A stretch of DNA of 64,000 nucleotides, taken from positions 2,108,001-2,172,000 of the forward strand of contig CAXXHC010000001.1 in NCBI GenBank assembly GCA_963663525.2. The letters run 5' to 3'. The number at the start of each line of letters is the position of its first letter. The stretch's first letter is position 1. The notes under the pieces were generated by a model, which worked only from the letters and a program-made list of their open reading frames with translations, made no database searches and was not told the origin of the DNA. The DNA comes from G963663525 sp963663525. GTDB taxonomy: Bacteria; Myxococcota_A; SURF-8; G963663525. The position numbers were made by a program, and so were the translations under genes. Shown one piece after another: positions 57,318 to 64,000 of this stretch.

Positions 57318-59051
57318 TTACTTTTTCGCCTTCAGGTGGGCGTATTTCGGCAGATAGCGTTCCGGCATGTTCAGCGCGTCCCGGCGGAATGGCTCGGCCA
57401 GCACCTTTTCGCCACCCTCGATCACGGCGTTGATGACGCAGGGCTTGCCGGACTCGATGCATTCGCGAACGACGTCCTGCACCTCGTTGTAATCGCTCAC
57501 CGTGTAGCCCAAAGCGCCCATGTCCTTGGCGAGCTGCGCGTAATCGGGGTTGGTGGGCAGGTTCGAGCCGACGAAGCGGTTGTCGTAGTAATCGATCTGG
57601 TTCTTCTTCTCCGCGCCCCACTCGTGGTTGTTGGCGACCACGGCGATGACTGGAATGTTCTCGCGCACGGCGGTCATGACTTCGGAAAGGCCGCTGATGC
57701 CGTAGGCTCCGTCGCCCTGGAAGGCGAAGACGGGGGCGTCGGGCTTGCCGATCTTCGCGCCCATCGCCGCGCCGTAAGCGAATCCGCAGTTGCCCCAGGA
57801 CAGCGCCGAGATGTGCTGGCGGATGCCGTTGAATTTCAGGTAGGAGTTAGCCATCGAGGAGTTGTTGCCGATGTCCGTGGCCACGATCGAGCCTTCCGGC
57901 ATGGCGAGGGACAGCTCGCGCAGGAAGCGGCGCGGATGCATCAGTTTGTTGGTCGAAGTGGACCATTCTTCCAGTTCGTCGAACCAGATTTTCTTTTCTT
58001 TTTCCACGTCGGCCATGCGATCTTGATTCGGCGCGAGGTTGGGGCTGATCGCTTTGACGGCGCCAAGCAGTTCGGTGGCGAATTCCTTGGCGTCGGCCCA
58101 GGCGGCGACATCGACTTTCTTCGACAGTCCCAGCACCTTCGCATTGGCATCCACCTGGATGATTTTGGCGTTTTCCGGCCAGTAGGTCATATCGTACTGC
58201 GGCAGGGTGCCGAACGGTCCGAGGCGGCAGCCCAGTGCCAGCACGACGTCCGCCTTGGCGATGGTGCGCATCGCGGCCTTGGAACCGCAGTAGCCGATCG
58301 GTCCGCAGGCCAGCGGGTGTTTCGCCGGGAAGGAGTCGTTGTGCAGGTAGCTGTTGCAAACCGGCGCGCTGAGGTACTCGGCCAGCGCTTTGGTTTCTTC
58401 GAGGGCGTCGCCCTGGGAAACACCGCCACCCGCGAGGATGACCGGGTATTTCGCTTCGGACAACATTTTGGCTGCGGCTTCGATGTCTTTGCGGGAACCG
58501 CCACCTCGGGAGATGTTCAACGAGGCGTACAGTTCGTCTTCGCAGACGCCGTAGAAATAGTCACGCGGGATGTTCAGTTGGGTGGGGCCGTTTTCCAGCT
58601 TGGCGCGGTAAAACGCCTGGCGGGTCAACTCGGCCATGCGCTCGGGGCGGTTGACGCGCACCTGATAGACGGTCTGCTTGGCGAACATGTCCATCTGGTC
58701 CAGTTCCTGGAATCCGCCGGTGCCGATACCCATCGAACCCGTTTCGGGGGTGATGGTCACGACGGGGGAGTGCGCCCAGTACGCGGCGACGATGGCCGAA
58801 ACGAAGTTGGCGGCGCCGGGGCCGTTCTGGGCGATGCAGGCCTGGGGCTTGCCGGTGACGCGGGCGAGGCCGTCGGCGGCGTGGGCGGCGGCTTGTTCGT
58901 GGGCCACCGGGATGAAGCGGATACCGGCGGCGGGGAAGAGGTCGAGGGCGTCCATGAAGGCCGAGCCGACGATGCCGAATACGTCGGTGACGCCTTCTGC
59001 GACCATGGTTTCCACGAGAGCTTCACTGGGGGTCATTTTCACTTTGGCCAT
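57318..59051 (-). CDS. xsc: Sulfoacetaldehyde acetyltransferase
   Basis: A 577-residue thiamine diphosphate enzyme (EC 2.3.3.15) that converts sulfoacetaldehyde and phosphate to acetyl phosphate and sulfite, the carbon-sulfur cleavage step in taurine and related sulfonate breakdown. The N-terminal FGIVGSAFMDALDLFPAAGI and HEQAAAHAADG, with the catalytic Glu in VAHEQ, are characteristic of Xsc rather than of acetolactate synthase. The ThDP-binding motif GDGAYGIS with NN-type ligand (VVANNHEWGAEK) lies near residues 445-480. Length is typical. AAAGG precedes the ATG. Acetate kinase is encoded 510 bp upstream on the same strand. No taurine or isethionate gene and no phosphotransacetylase is in the window. 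Confidence 0.93.
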   Translation of the reverse strand: MAKVKMTPSEALVETMVAEGVTDVFGIVGSAFMDALDLFPAAGIRFIPVAHEQAAAHAADGLARVTGKPQACIAQNGPGAANFVSAIVAAYWAHSPVVTITPETGSMGIGTGGFQELDQMDMFAKQTVYQVRVNRPERMAELTRQAFYRAKLENGPTQLNIPRDYFYGVCEDELYASLNISRGGGSRKDIEAAAKMLSEAKYPVILAGGGVSQGDALEETKALAEYLSAPVCNSYLHNDSFPAKHPLACGPIGYCGSKAAMRTIAKADVVLALGCRLGPFGTLPQYDMTYWPENAKIIQVDANAKVLGLSKKVDVAAWADAKEFATELLGAVKAISPNLAPNQDRMADVEKEKKIWFDELEEWSTSTNKLMHPRRFLRELSLAMPEGSIVATDIGNNSSMANSYLKFNGIRQHISALSWGNCGFAYGAAMGAKIGKPDAPVFAFQGDGAYGISGLSEVMTAVRENIPVIAVVANNHEWGAEKKNQIDYYDNRFVGSNLPTNPDYAQLAKDMGALGYTVSDYNEVQDVVRECIESGKPCVINAVIEGGEKVLAEPFRRDALNMPERYLPKYAHLKAKK

Positions 59052-59560
59052 TGTACGTACCTTTCATTTTTTATCGATACGCATCATATTGAAATGTTTA
59101 ATGAATTTTGCGTATCGGTGTTACAGGGAGTCGGAACCCATGCGAATATGCGAGAAATCGGGCCGTAACCGGATTACGCGCACGCGCAAAAGCCCCCAGG
59201 ATCTCTTTCGTTGAGCCAGACGAACCACCGGCTTTCACTATCGGGATTGAAGAATCCGAGGTGTTTTTGCAGGCGGAACTGTCCCTTTCGGGGGAACGAG
59301 GATAGACGGTGGCGGCGGAAGAGTTTCCGCAAAGGTTTCAAGGAAATCAACCACTTACGGACGAGTTCCCTGTTGGTCGGGCGGGGAAGGCTTCTCCGAT
59401 GGCGGTGGGGTTGCATAAGCAAACACCCAAGCACCAGACGGTGGAAGGGAAGATCCGCGTTCCAGTTGGAGAAGATCACCGACACCAGCACACCTCGCCG
59501 AAAACCGCGACCGAAGGAACAACCTTCACGCCTCATGAATCGGGGATTTTGCCTGTGCTG
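59052..59560. other. Intergenic region, 509 bp
   Basis: It separates ackA from xsc on the minus strand. A minus frame at 59174-59536 (120 codons, very Arg-rich) and plus frames over the same stretch lack ribosome sites and family resemblance, so no gene is supported. The xsc promoter probably lies here but was not identified. Confidence 0.5.
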
Positions 59561-60649
59561 TCAAGCAAAATCGGGGTTTTCCAGGTGGTTTTGACGCCAG
59601 ACCAGGCGAGCGATGAGGAATTCCTCGTCGGTGGGGATGACGCGAATGTCGATGGCCGAGTTTTCAGCCGAAAGTATCTTGTCTCCGGCGAGATTGCGAG
59701 CGGGATCGAATGCGAAGCCCATGCCCTGCAATGGAGCGAGGATTTTCTCCCGTATTTCCGGGGAGTTCTCACCGATACCGCCGGTGAAAACGAGGGCGTC
59801 GAGTCCTCCCAGCACCGCCATGTATGCGCCGATATACTTGCGTATCCGGTAGCAGAAAAGCTCGATGGCGAGTTTCGACGCCTCGTCGTCGCGGGCCAGC
59901 AACTCGCGCATGTCGGCGGTGCCGCCCAGCCCTTTCAGACCGGATTCCCGCCAGAACAGGCGTTCGCAGTCGTCGAGGGAGGTTCCGTTGCGCAGCAGGT
60001 GGAAAATGACCGCCGGGTCGATATCGCCGCCGCGTGTCGCCATGACGAGTCCTTCGAGTGGGGTGGTGCCCATGCTGGTATCGATGCAACGCCCGGCGCA
60101 GATCGCCGCCGCGCTGGCTCCGCTGCCCAAATGCAGAGTAATTACGAGGGCTTCGGCATTTCCGGAAAGCTCGGCGTAGCGCTCGGAAACATACTGGTGG
60201 GAATGTCCGTGGAAGCCATAACGCCGCAGGCCATGGAGGCGAGCGAGATCCTGGGGCAAGGCGTAGGTGAAGGCTTCGGGGGGCATCCCCTGGTGAAAGG
60301 AGGTGTCGAACGCCGCATATTGGGGGGCGTTGAGGTCGGACGCTGCCGCGATGCCTTCCAGCGCCGGAGGGTTGTGCAGGGGGGCGAGTGTCGAAAGGCG
60401 TTCGAGGTTGCGTATGACCTCTGCGTCGATTTTCACGGGTTTCGAATACAGTTCCCCGCCGTGCACGACGCGGTGGGCGACGAGATCGGGCGTGGCGGGC
60501 AGTTCTTCGACCAGGGTGCGGATGGCGTCGCCGTATCCCCGATCGACTTCCTTCAGGCCGCTATCGACCGGCGTCAGCGTGTCGTTTTCGAGGGAAAACA
60601 GCTTGAATTTGACGGTCGAACTGCCGCAGTTGAGAACCAGAACGTGCAT
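59561..60649 (-). CDS. ackA: Acetate kinase
   Basis: A 362-residue cytosolic kinase converting acetyl phosphate and ADP to acetate and ATP, or the reverse. Motifs in order: NCGSSTVKFKL at the N-terminus, HRVVHGGE, FDTSFHQGMP, RYGFHGHSHQYVSERYA, HLGSGASAAA, DTSMGTTPLEGLVMATRGGDIDP and FTGGIGENS. It is about 35 residues shorter than most acetate kinases (about 400), mainly by short loops; the catalytic motifs are all present. With xsc just downstream it can harvest ATP from the acetyl phosphate made there, in place of the phosphotransacetylase usually linked to xsc. Confidence 0.94.
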   Translation of the reverse strand: MHVLVLNCGSSTVKFKLFSLENDTLTPVDSGLKEVDRGYGDAIRTLVEELPATPDLVAHRVVHGGELYSKPVKIDAEVIRNLERLSTLAPLHNPPALEGIAAASDLNAPQYAAFDTSFHQGMPPEAFTYALPQDLARLHGLRRYGFHGHSHQYVSERYAELSGNAEALVITLHLGSGASAAAICAGRCIDTSMGTTPLEGLVMATRGGDIDPAVIFHLLRNGTSLDDCERLFWRESGLKGLGGTADMRELLARDDEASKLAIELFCYRIRKYIGAYMAVLGGLDALVFTGGIGENSPEIREKILAPLQGMGFAFDPARNLAGDKILSAENSAIDIRVIPTDEEFLIARLVWRQNHLENPDFA

Positions 60650-60786
60650 GAATCCACCTTTTCGAGATGTCCGAACGAACGAGGCTCGAAAAAGCTATAG
60701 CACCGAATCCGTTGGAACCCAAGAAAGATACGTTGTCTTCAAGGTTCGATACGATCTTGTCTTATTTAAGTAATTGAAATTAGAGA

Positions 60787-61287
60787 CTATTTTTCACTTT
60801 CCGATTCGTCTTCCTCAGCGCGGGAAGGGCAATCTTCCTGCACGGAACAGACCTCGGTTTCGGGACAGCACACCCGTCCATAAGGGCAGTCGGCATCGTC
60901 GCGGCAGGTGTTGGCGGATTCCGCGACGCAGCGCCCGGTCGTTTCGTCGCAACGGCTTCGCACGGCGGCGGGTTCGGCGCACGAAGAGCATTGCGGCTCC
61001 ATGCTGAAGCATCCCTCGCGGGCCAGGCGGTGCAGGCGGTCGAGCCTCTGCCCCTCGGAGAACACGTCGAAGCGCGTGTTGATGGCGATCAGACCGCAGG
61101 CGTCCCAAGGGGTGAAATCGTAGTCGCAGCCGTCTCCCACGCGCAGGAAGGCCTTGCAGGATTCGCCCGACGTGCAGGATGTAACGGTTTTGTAGGCGGA
61201 CTTCAAGTCTTCCGCATGTTCGCAGGTGTCTGCGCAGGAACACGCAAGAATCACCAAAACCATCAAAAAAGCGGCGTTTTTATGCAT
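60787..61287 (-). CDS. Small Cys-rich lipoprotein
   Basis: A 166-residue exported protein with a short signal ending VILACSC. Fifteen or more Cys follow, including CTSGESCKAF, a C-x2-C pair (CSSC), and a C-terminal unit CRDDADCPYGRVCC that is the same type as the repeats of the giant lipoprotein at 4824-6983. The end is acidic (EEDESESEK). Function unknown. It starts 16 bp after the stop of the HEAT-repeat lipoprotein on the same strand, so the two are probably in one operon. Confidence 0.75.
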   Translation of the reverse strand: MHKNAAFLMVLVILACSCADTCEHAEDLKSAYKTVTSCTSGESCKAFLRVGDGCDYDFTPWDACGLIAINTRFDVFSEGQRLDRLHRLAREGCFSMEPQCSSCAEPAAVRSRCDETTGRCVAESANTCRDDADCPYGRVCCPETEVCSVQEDCPSRAEEDESESEK

Positions 61288-61303
61288 CTTGGCGGCTCCG
61301 CGT

Positions 61304-62581
61304 TCAGGAACGTTTCAGAATCTGCTGGTACACCTGCTTGGCCAACTCCCCGATGGTGATTTCCCCGCCTTTGCCGTCGAAACCGGCGACGGTCCGGGAG
61401 TTGTCGAACAGGGGCTTGATGTAACGGTCGGCGAGTTCTTTGTTGGAGCAGACCGCCAGACCGATCAGTGCGAGGGCGGTTTGCGGAGCCTGCTTGGCAT
61501 CGAGCATTTTGGCCAGCGGTTCGGCGCTTTCGAAGGTCAGATCCTTCAATTGCATACGGACTTCCTTGAAATCTCCCGCACCGAGTTTCACGTTGTAATT
61601 CAATCCGGCGATTGCCCGAGCCGCCCCGTCGGAGCCTCCCCGGCGAGCGAGCACGCCGAACGCTCCCCACTTGACGCGCTCGTCCTTGAGCAGAGGAAAC
61701 ACCTTAAGCGCCTGCTCCGGCATGGACGCCTGTCCGATGATGTCCAACGCCCAGGCGCGCAGTTCGATGTCGTATTGGCTGTCCAGCGCGATTTTCAGGG
61801 CCGTGGGTACGCTATCCTGGTCTGCATCGCGCGAAAGCGCTTCGAGAATCAGGTAGCGTGTTTGCACCGAACGGCTGTTGTCGAGCAGGTAGGGCAGGAC
61901 GAGTTCGTACACCCGCTCATCGCGGAAATAATGCAGCGTCTGGATCAACGGGCGTTCGGGATTCGGATATTGCTCGTTCCACCAGGTGATGATGGTGTCG
62001 CAGACCTTTTTCTTTGTGGTCTGGTCGTTAAATTTTTGTAATATTTTCAAGGACTTCATCGCCATGTCAGGCGTTTTTAGGTTGTCGATCAACATCGGTA
62101 CGGAGGCGTCTCCGATCCGGGTTAGAACGTTGAAAGCCGAGTATTTGCCCATTCCGTATTTTCGAGTGAACCCTTTTCGATACCAGTCCACCAACGCAGG
62201 CCCCACCTTGCTTTTCACGTTGTCTTCCCCGAATTTTATCAGCATGTGCAGGCTGTCCTTGGCGTGGCCTTGAACTTCGCTGTCGGGATGCTTGAGCAAC
62301 TCCAGAATCGGTGTTGCCGAAGCCTCGGCCAGTTTTAGCCGTTCGTCTTTGGGGAGGTCGCGGTAGACCAATCCGATATGGTTAAGATCTCCCAGCCGTG
62401 CCAGCGTGACCGTACCGTGCACACGGACGGCAAACGGACTCTTGGAATTTGTAATGATATCAGCTATTTTCGCTTCTCCGCCCTGCTGCTCGGCCAGTGC
62501 GTCGATTTTCTCGACCGTCGGCGTGCAGGCCCACAGCGTCGCCAGAAGAAATCCGAACGCGATCAGTCGTTTTTCCAACAT
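61304..62581 (-). CDS. HEAT-repeat lipoprotein
   Basis: A 425-residue protein made almost wholly of helical HEAT-like repeats (for example ATPILELLKHPDSEVQGHAK, SVPMLIDNLKTPDMAMKSLK, YELVLPYLLDNSRSVQTRYL), which form a curved binding scaffold. The signal peptide ends ATLWAC (Cys18). The start at 62581 is set by GGGAGG 7 bases upstream; the longer frame reaches 62755 but would bury the signal. It carries no enzymatic motif. It is co-transcribed with the small Cys-rich lipoprotein downstream. A role as a periplasmic or outer-membrane scaffold is inference. Confidence 0.8.
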   Translation of the reverse strand: MLEKRLIAFGFLLATLWACTPTVEKIDALAEQQGGEAKIADIITNSKSPFAVRVHGTVTLARLGDLNHIGLVYRDLPKDERLKLAEASATPILELLKHPDSEVQGHAKDSLHMLIKFGEDNVKSKVGPALVDWYRKGFTRKYGMGKYSAFNVLTRIGDASVPMLIDNLKTPDMAMKSLKILQKFNDQTTKKKVCDTIITWWNEQYPNPERPLIQTLHYFRDERVYELVLPYLLDNSRSVQTRYLILEALSRDADQDSVPTALKIALDSQYDIELRAWALDIIGQASMPEQALKVFPLLKDERVKWGAFGVLARRGGSDGAARAIAGLNYNVKLGAGDFKEVRMQLKDLTFESAEPLAKMLDAKQAPQTALALIGLAVCSNKELADRYIKPLFDNSRTVAGFDGKGGEITIGELAKQVYQQILKRS

Positions 62582-63226
62582 CGGCGAACCTCCCGATTCC
62601 AGGGTTTCCAAAGGGTACGAGATGGTTATAGAAGGCCTAAACATCCCTGTCAAGGGAGCAAAAATTTCGGGAAACATTCTGTCGATTTCACTGCCGAACC
62701 TCGGGAAGGCTCCGGGCGGAACGTAAAAAAAGTGCGAAACCCTAAGATACACCATGTTTAGCCGTTATGATTTGGCTTTATCGATGGGAACCCCTTAAAA
62801 TATAGGGTGGCACGGGCGAAGCGACGTGAAACGTCCGCTTGCCCGTGTACGAACGAAATCCATGGGCAACCTGCGGTTGGCCCATGGCACCCTCCGTTAT
62901 AACTTATTGACATTACAGACATATGTTCTCTCTTGTTCTGCACTGAGGACATCGGCCCCTGCGGGTCGATTCCAAATCCGCACTATTTTAATTTCCGCCC
63001 GAAGGTTTCGGGAGTCTTCGAAAACACTTGCAAATCCGCGAAAAAGAGGAAAAAATAACCGGTCAAGAGCCTTTCTTGGATAGGTTCTGAATATGACGAC
63101 GGCATGACTTCCCGTCTTTCGGCGACTCTCTCGAATCCGGGAGGAGACGCCGAAAAGCGGATCGCTTCTACCGAAAATAATGTGAGAAGCCGAAGGCTCT
63201 CGGCAATGTTCGACGGAGAGAAAGCC
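62582..63226. other. Divergent intergenic region, 645 bp
   Basis: It holds tandem palindromes: a CACGGGC/GCCCGTG hairpin (about 62809-62845) and repeat copy 3 (62845-62892). A TTGACA at 62907 has no good -10. The remaining sequence to 63226 leads into the next lipoprotein; no gene is supported. Confidence 0.55.
62845..62892. repeat. Interspersed palindromic repeat, copy 3
   Basis: GTGTACGAACGA, then hairpin arms CATGGGCAA and TTGGCCCATG, then GCACCC, as in copies 1 and 2 about 39-40 kb away. Here it directly follows a second hairpin, CACGGGC...GCCCGTG, and together they span an AGGGTGGCA...TGGCACCCT inverted frame of about 90 bp. Confidence 0.7.
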
Positions 63227-64000
63227 ATGAAACGACAGGCATTCGGAACAGGTGCGATTCTCGCGCTGGCGGCGTTGCTCGCGTTCGCCTGCGCGGACGA
63301 GGGTAGCACGCAGGCTGGTCCCTGTCTCACCAACGACGATTGTCCCGATTTCTATTTCTGCAACCCGGTCATCGGCAAATGCATCTTTTCGGGCCGTGAA
63401 TGCGAAGAAAGCGGCGAATGCCCCGATGGCTACATGTGCAGTTCCGGTGCCTGTGTGCCCGACGGTGGTGACGATCCCGTCTACGTCATGCCCGACGAAG
63501 ACCCGGAGGAGAGCGCTCCCCCTGCCGACCTGGACGAATCCCAGAACGATGGACCCGCCGAGAACGAACGTGAAGATCGAGCGGACAGCGAAGAAGTCCA
63601 GGAGAGAGAAAAAGAGATGGAAATCGAAGAGTTGGACGATCCGTGGGAATGCACCCGACATGCGGATTGCCCGAATTTCCCCGATGCCTACTGTGACCGC
63701 GACCAACACATTTGCATCGATTACATTCCTGATGGCGATACCGAAGAAGAAGAGGACGAACCCTATCCGGGCGACCCCGACCCGGAAGAAATCGAGCTTG
63801 ACGTTGCGGAACTCGAACCTGAAGCCGACCCCGATCTTTCTGAAATCGTTGAGGAAAGTCCTGAATTGGACGAGGAAGAGGAAGTTTCTTCGGGCTGTCC
63901 GCTGCTGCCGGCGGGCAAGTGCGTGGGGAACATCAATTTCTGGTGCGAGGGCGACGAAACGATGCAGGAAAACTGCGACGATTCCGAGCGCATCTGTGGC
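63227..64000 (+). CDS. Cys-rich lipoprotein with acidic stalk, 3' truncated by window edge
   Basis: The first 258 codons, open to the window end. GGAGAG precedes the ATG. The signal ends LLAFAC (Cys22). Two Cys-rich units follow (CLTNDDCPDFYFC, CEESGECPDGYMC), then a strongly acidic stalk (about 85-140), a third unit (CTRHADCPNFPDAYC), a second acidic stalk and the start of a different Cys-rich region (CPLLPAGKCVGNINFWC). The plan matches the lipoproteins at 4824 and 10872. The full length and function are unknown. Confidence 0.8.
   Translation, partial: MKRQAFGTGAILALAALLAFACADEGSTQAGPCLTNDDCPDFYFCNPVIGKCIFSGRECEESGECPDGYMCSSGACVPDGGDDPVYVMPDEDPEESAPPADLDESQNDGPAENEREDRADSEEVQEREKEMEIEELDDPWECTRHADCPNFPDAYCDRDQHICIDYIPDGDTEEEEDEPYPGDPDPEEIELDVAELEPEADPDLSEIVEESPELDEEEEVSSGCPLLPAGKCVGNINFWCEGDETMQENCDDSERICG

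Noticed and set aside
56046..59168. Long plus-strand frames across serC, xsc and ackA
   Set aside because: They are mirror frames of well-recognised minus-strand enzymes and lack starts or family features.
59174..59536. Minus-strand frame of 120 codons between ackA and xsc
   Set aside because: Very Arg-rich, no ribosome site, no recognisable domain; equal-size frames exist on the other strand.
59546..59572. GATTTTGC/GCAAAATC hairpin over the ackA stop
   Set aside because: No T run follows on the minus strand; kept only as a weak structure.

Overview
The window (64 kb, GC in the mid-to-high 50s by eye) looks like chromosome of a Gram-negative bacterium of the deltaproteobacterial/Myxococcota kind or a related little-studied phylum; rank is inference only. 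The evidence is an outer-membrane beta-barrel protein, RND exporters, a Ser/Thr kinase with WD40 repeats, several two-component proteins, and an unusually large set of lipoproteins. Many of these lipoproteins share one plan: lipobox, an Asp/Glu-rich stalk, then a Cys-rich or beta-propeller domain.

Layout. 1-4.3 kb: 3' part of gpmI, a response regulator and a PAS histidine kinase with a Rossmann-like N-terminus, and a GNAT acetyltransferase. 4.3-14 kb: a nested palindrome, two giant Cys-rich lipoproteins, an ISNCY/IS1202-like insertion sequence with an 18-bp target duplication, a GAF kinase without its phospho-acceptor His, and a YbaK-type deacylase. 14-19 kb: a large membrane protein (SH3, periplasmic coiled coil, TM bundle, cytosolic STAND/AAA-like ATPase) followed 15 bp later by a small MscS channel; this is the most unusual system in the window. 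19-32.5 kb: DUF2804 plus a GH92 lipoprotein, an AT-rich frameshifted gene between two copies of a palindromic repeat, two propeller lipoproteins, a CAP protein and a VKOR-DsbA fusion. 32.9-42.1 kb: two MMPL/RND exporters with a PAP2 protein, a methyltransferase and a PEGA protein. 42.5-48.8 kb: a 1,566-residue Ser/Thr kinase with WD40 repeats and an outer-membrane barrel. 48.9-49.2 kb: tRNA-Lys and tRNA-Glu. 49.4-53.2 kb: a promoter, a strongly structured RNA leader, an OFA-family transporter and acetyl-CoA synthetase. 53.3-54.9 kb: an IS1380-family element with TTAA duplication. 55-64 kb: an LDLa-repeat lipoprotein, serC, sulfoacetaldehyde acetyltransferase (xsc), acetate kinase, a Cys-rich lipoprotein, a HEAT-repeat lipoprotein and the start of another Cys-rich lipoprotein.

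How the parts may fit. The VKOR-DsbA fusion is a plausible oxidant for the dozens of disulfides that the Cys-rich lipoproteins would need. Xsc makes acetyl phosphate and sulfite from sulfoacetaldehyde, AckA can turn acetyl phosphate into acetate and ATP, and Acs with the OFA transporter can handle acetate. The STAND-MscS pair looks like a large MscK-type channel split in two, with an ATPase attached to the sensor part. These links are inferred from gene content and order.
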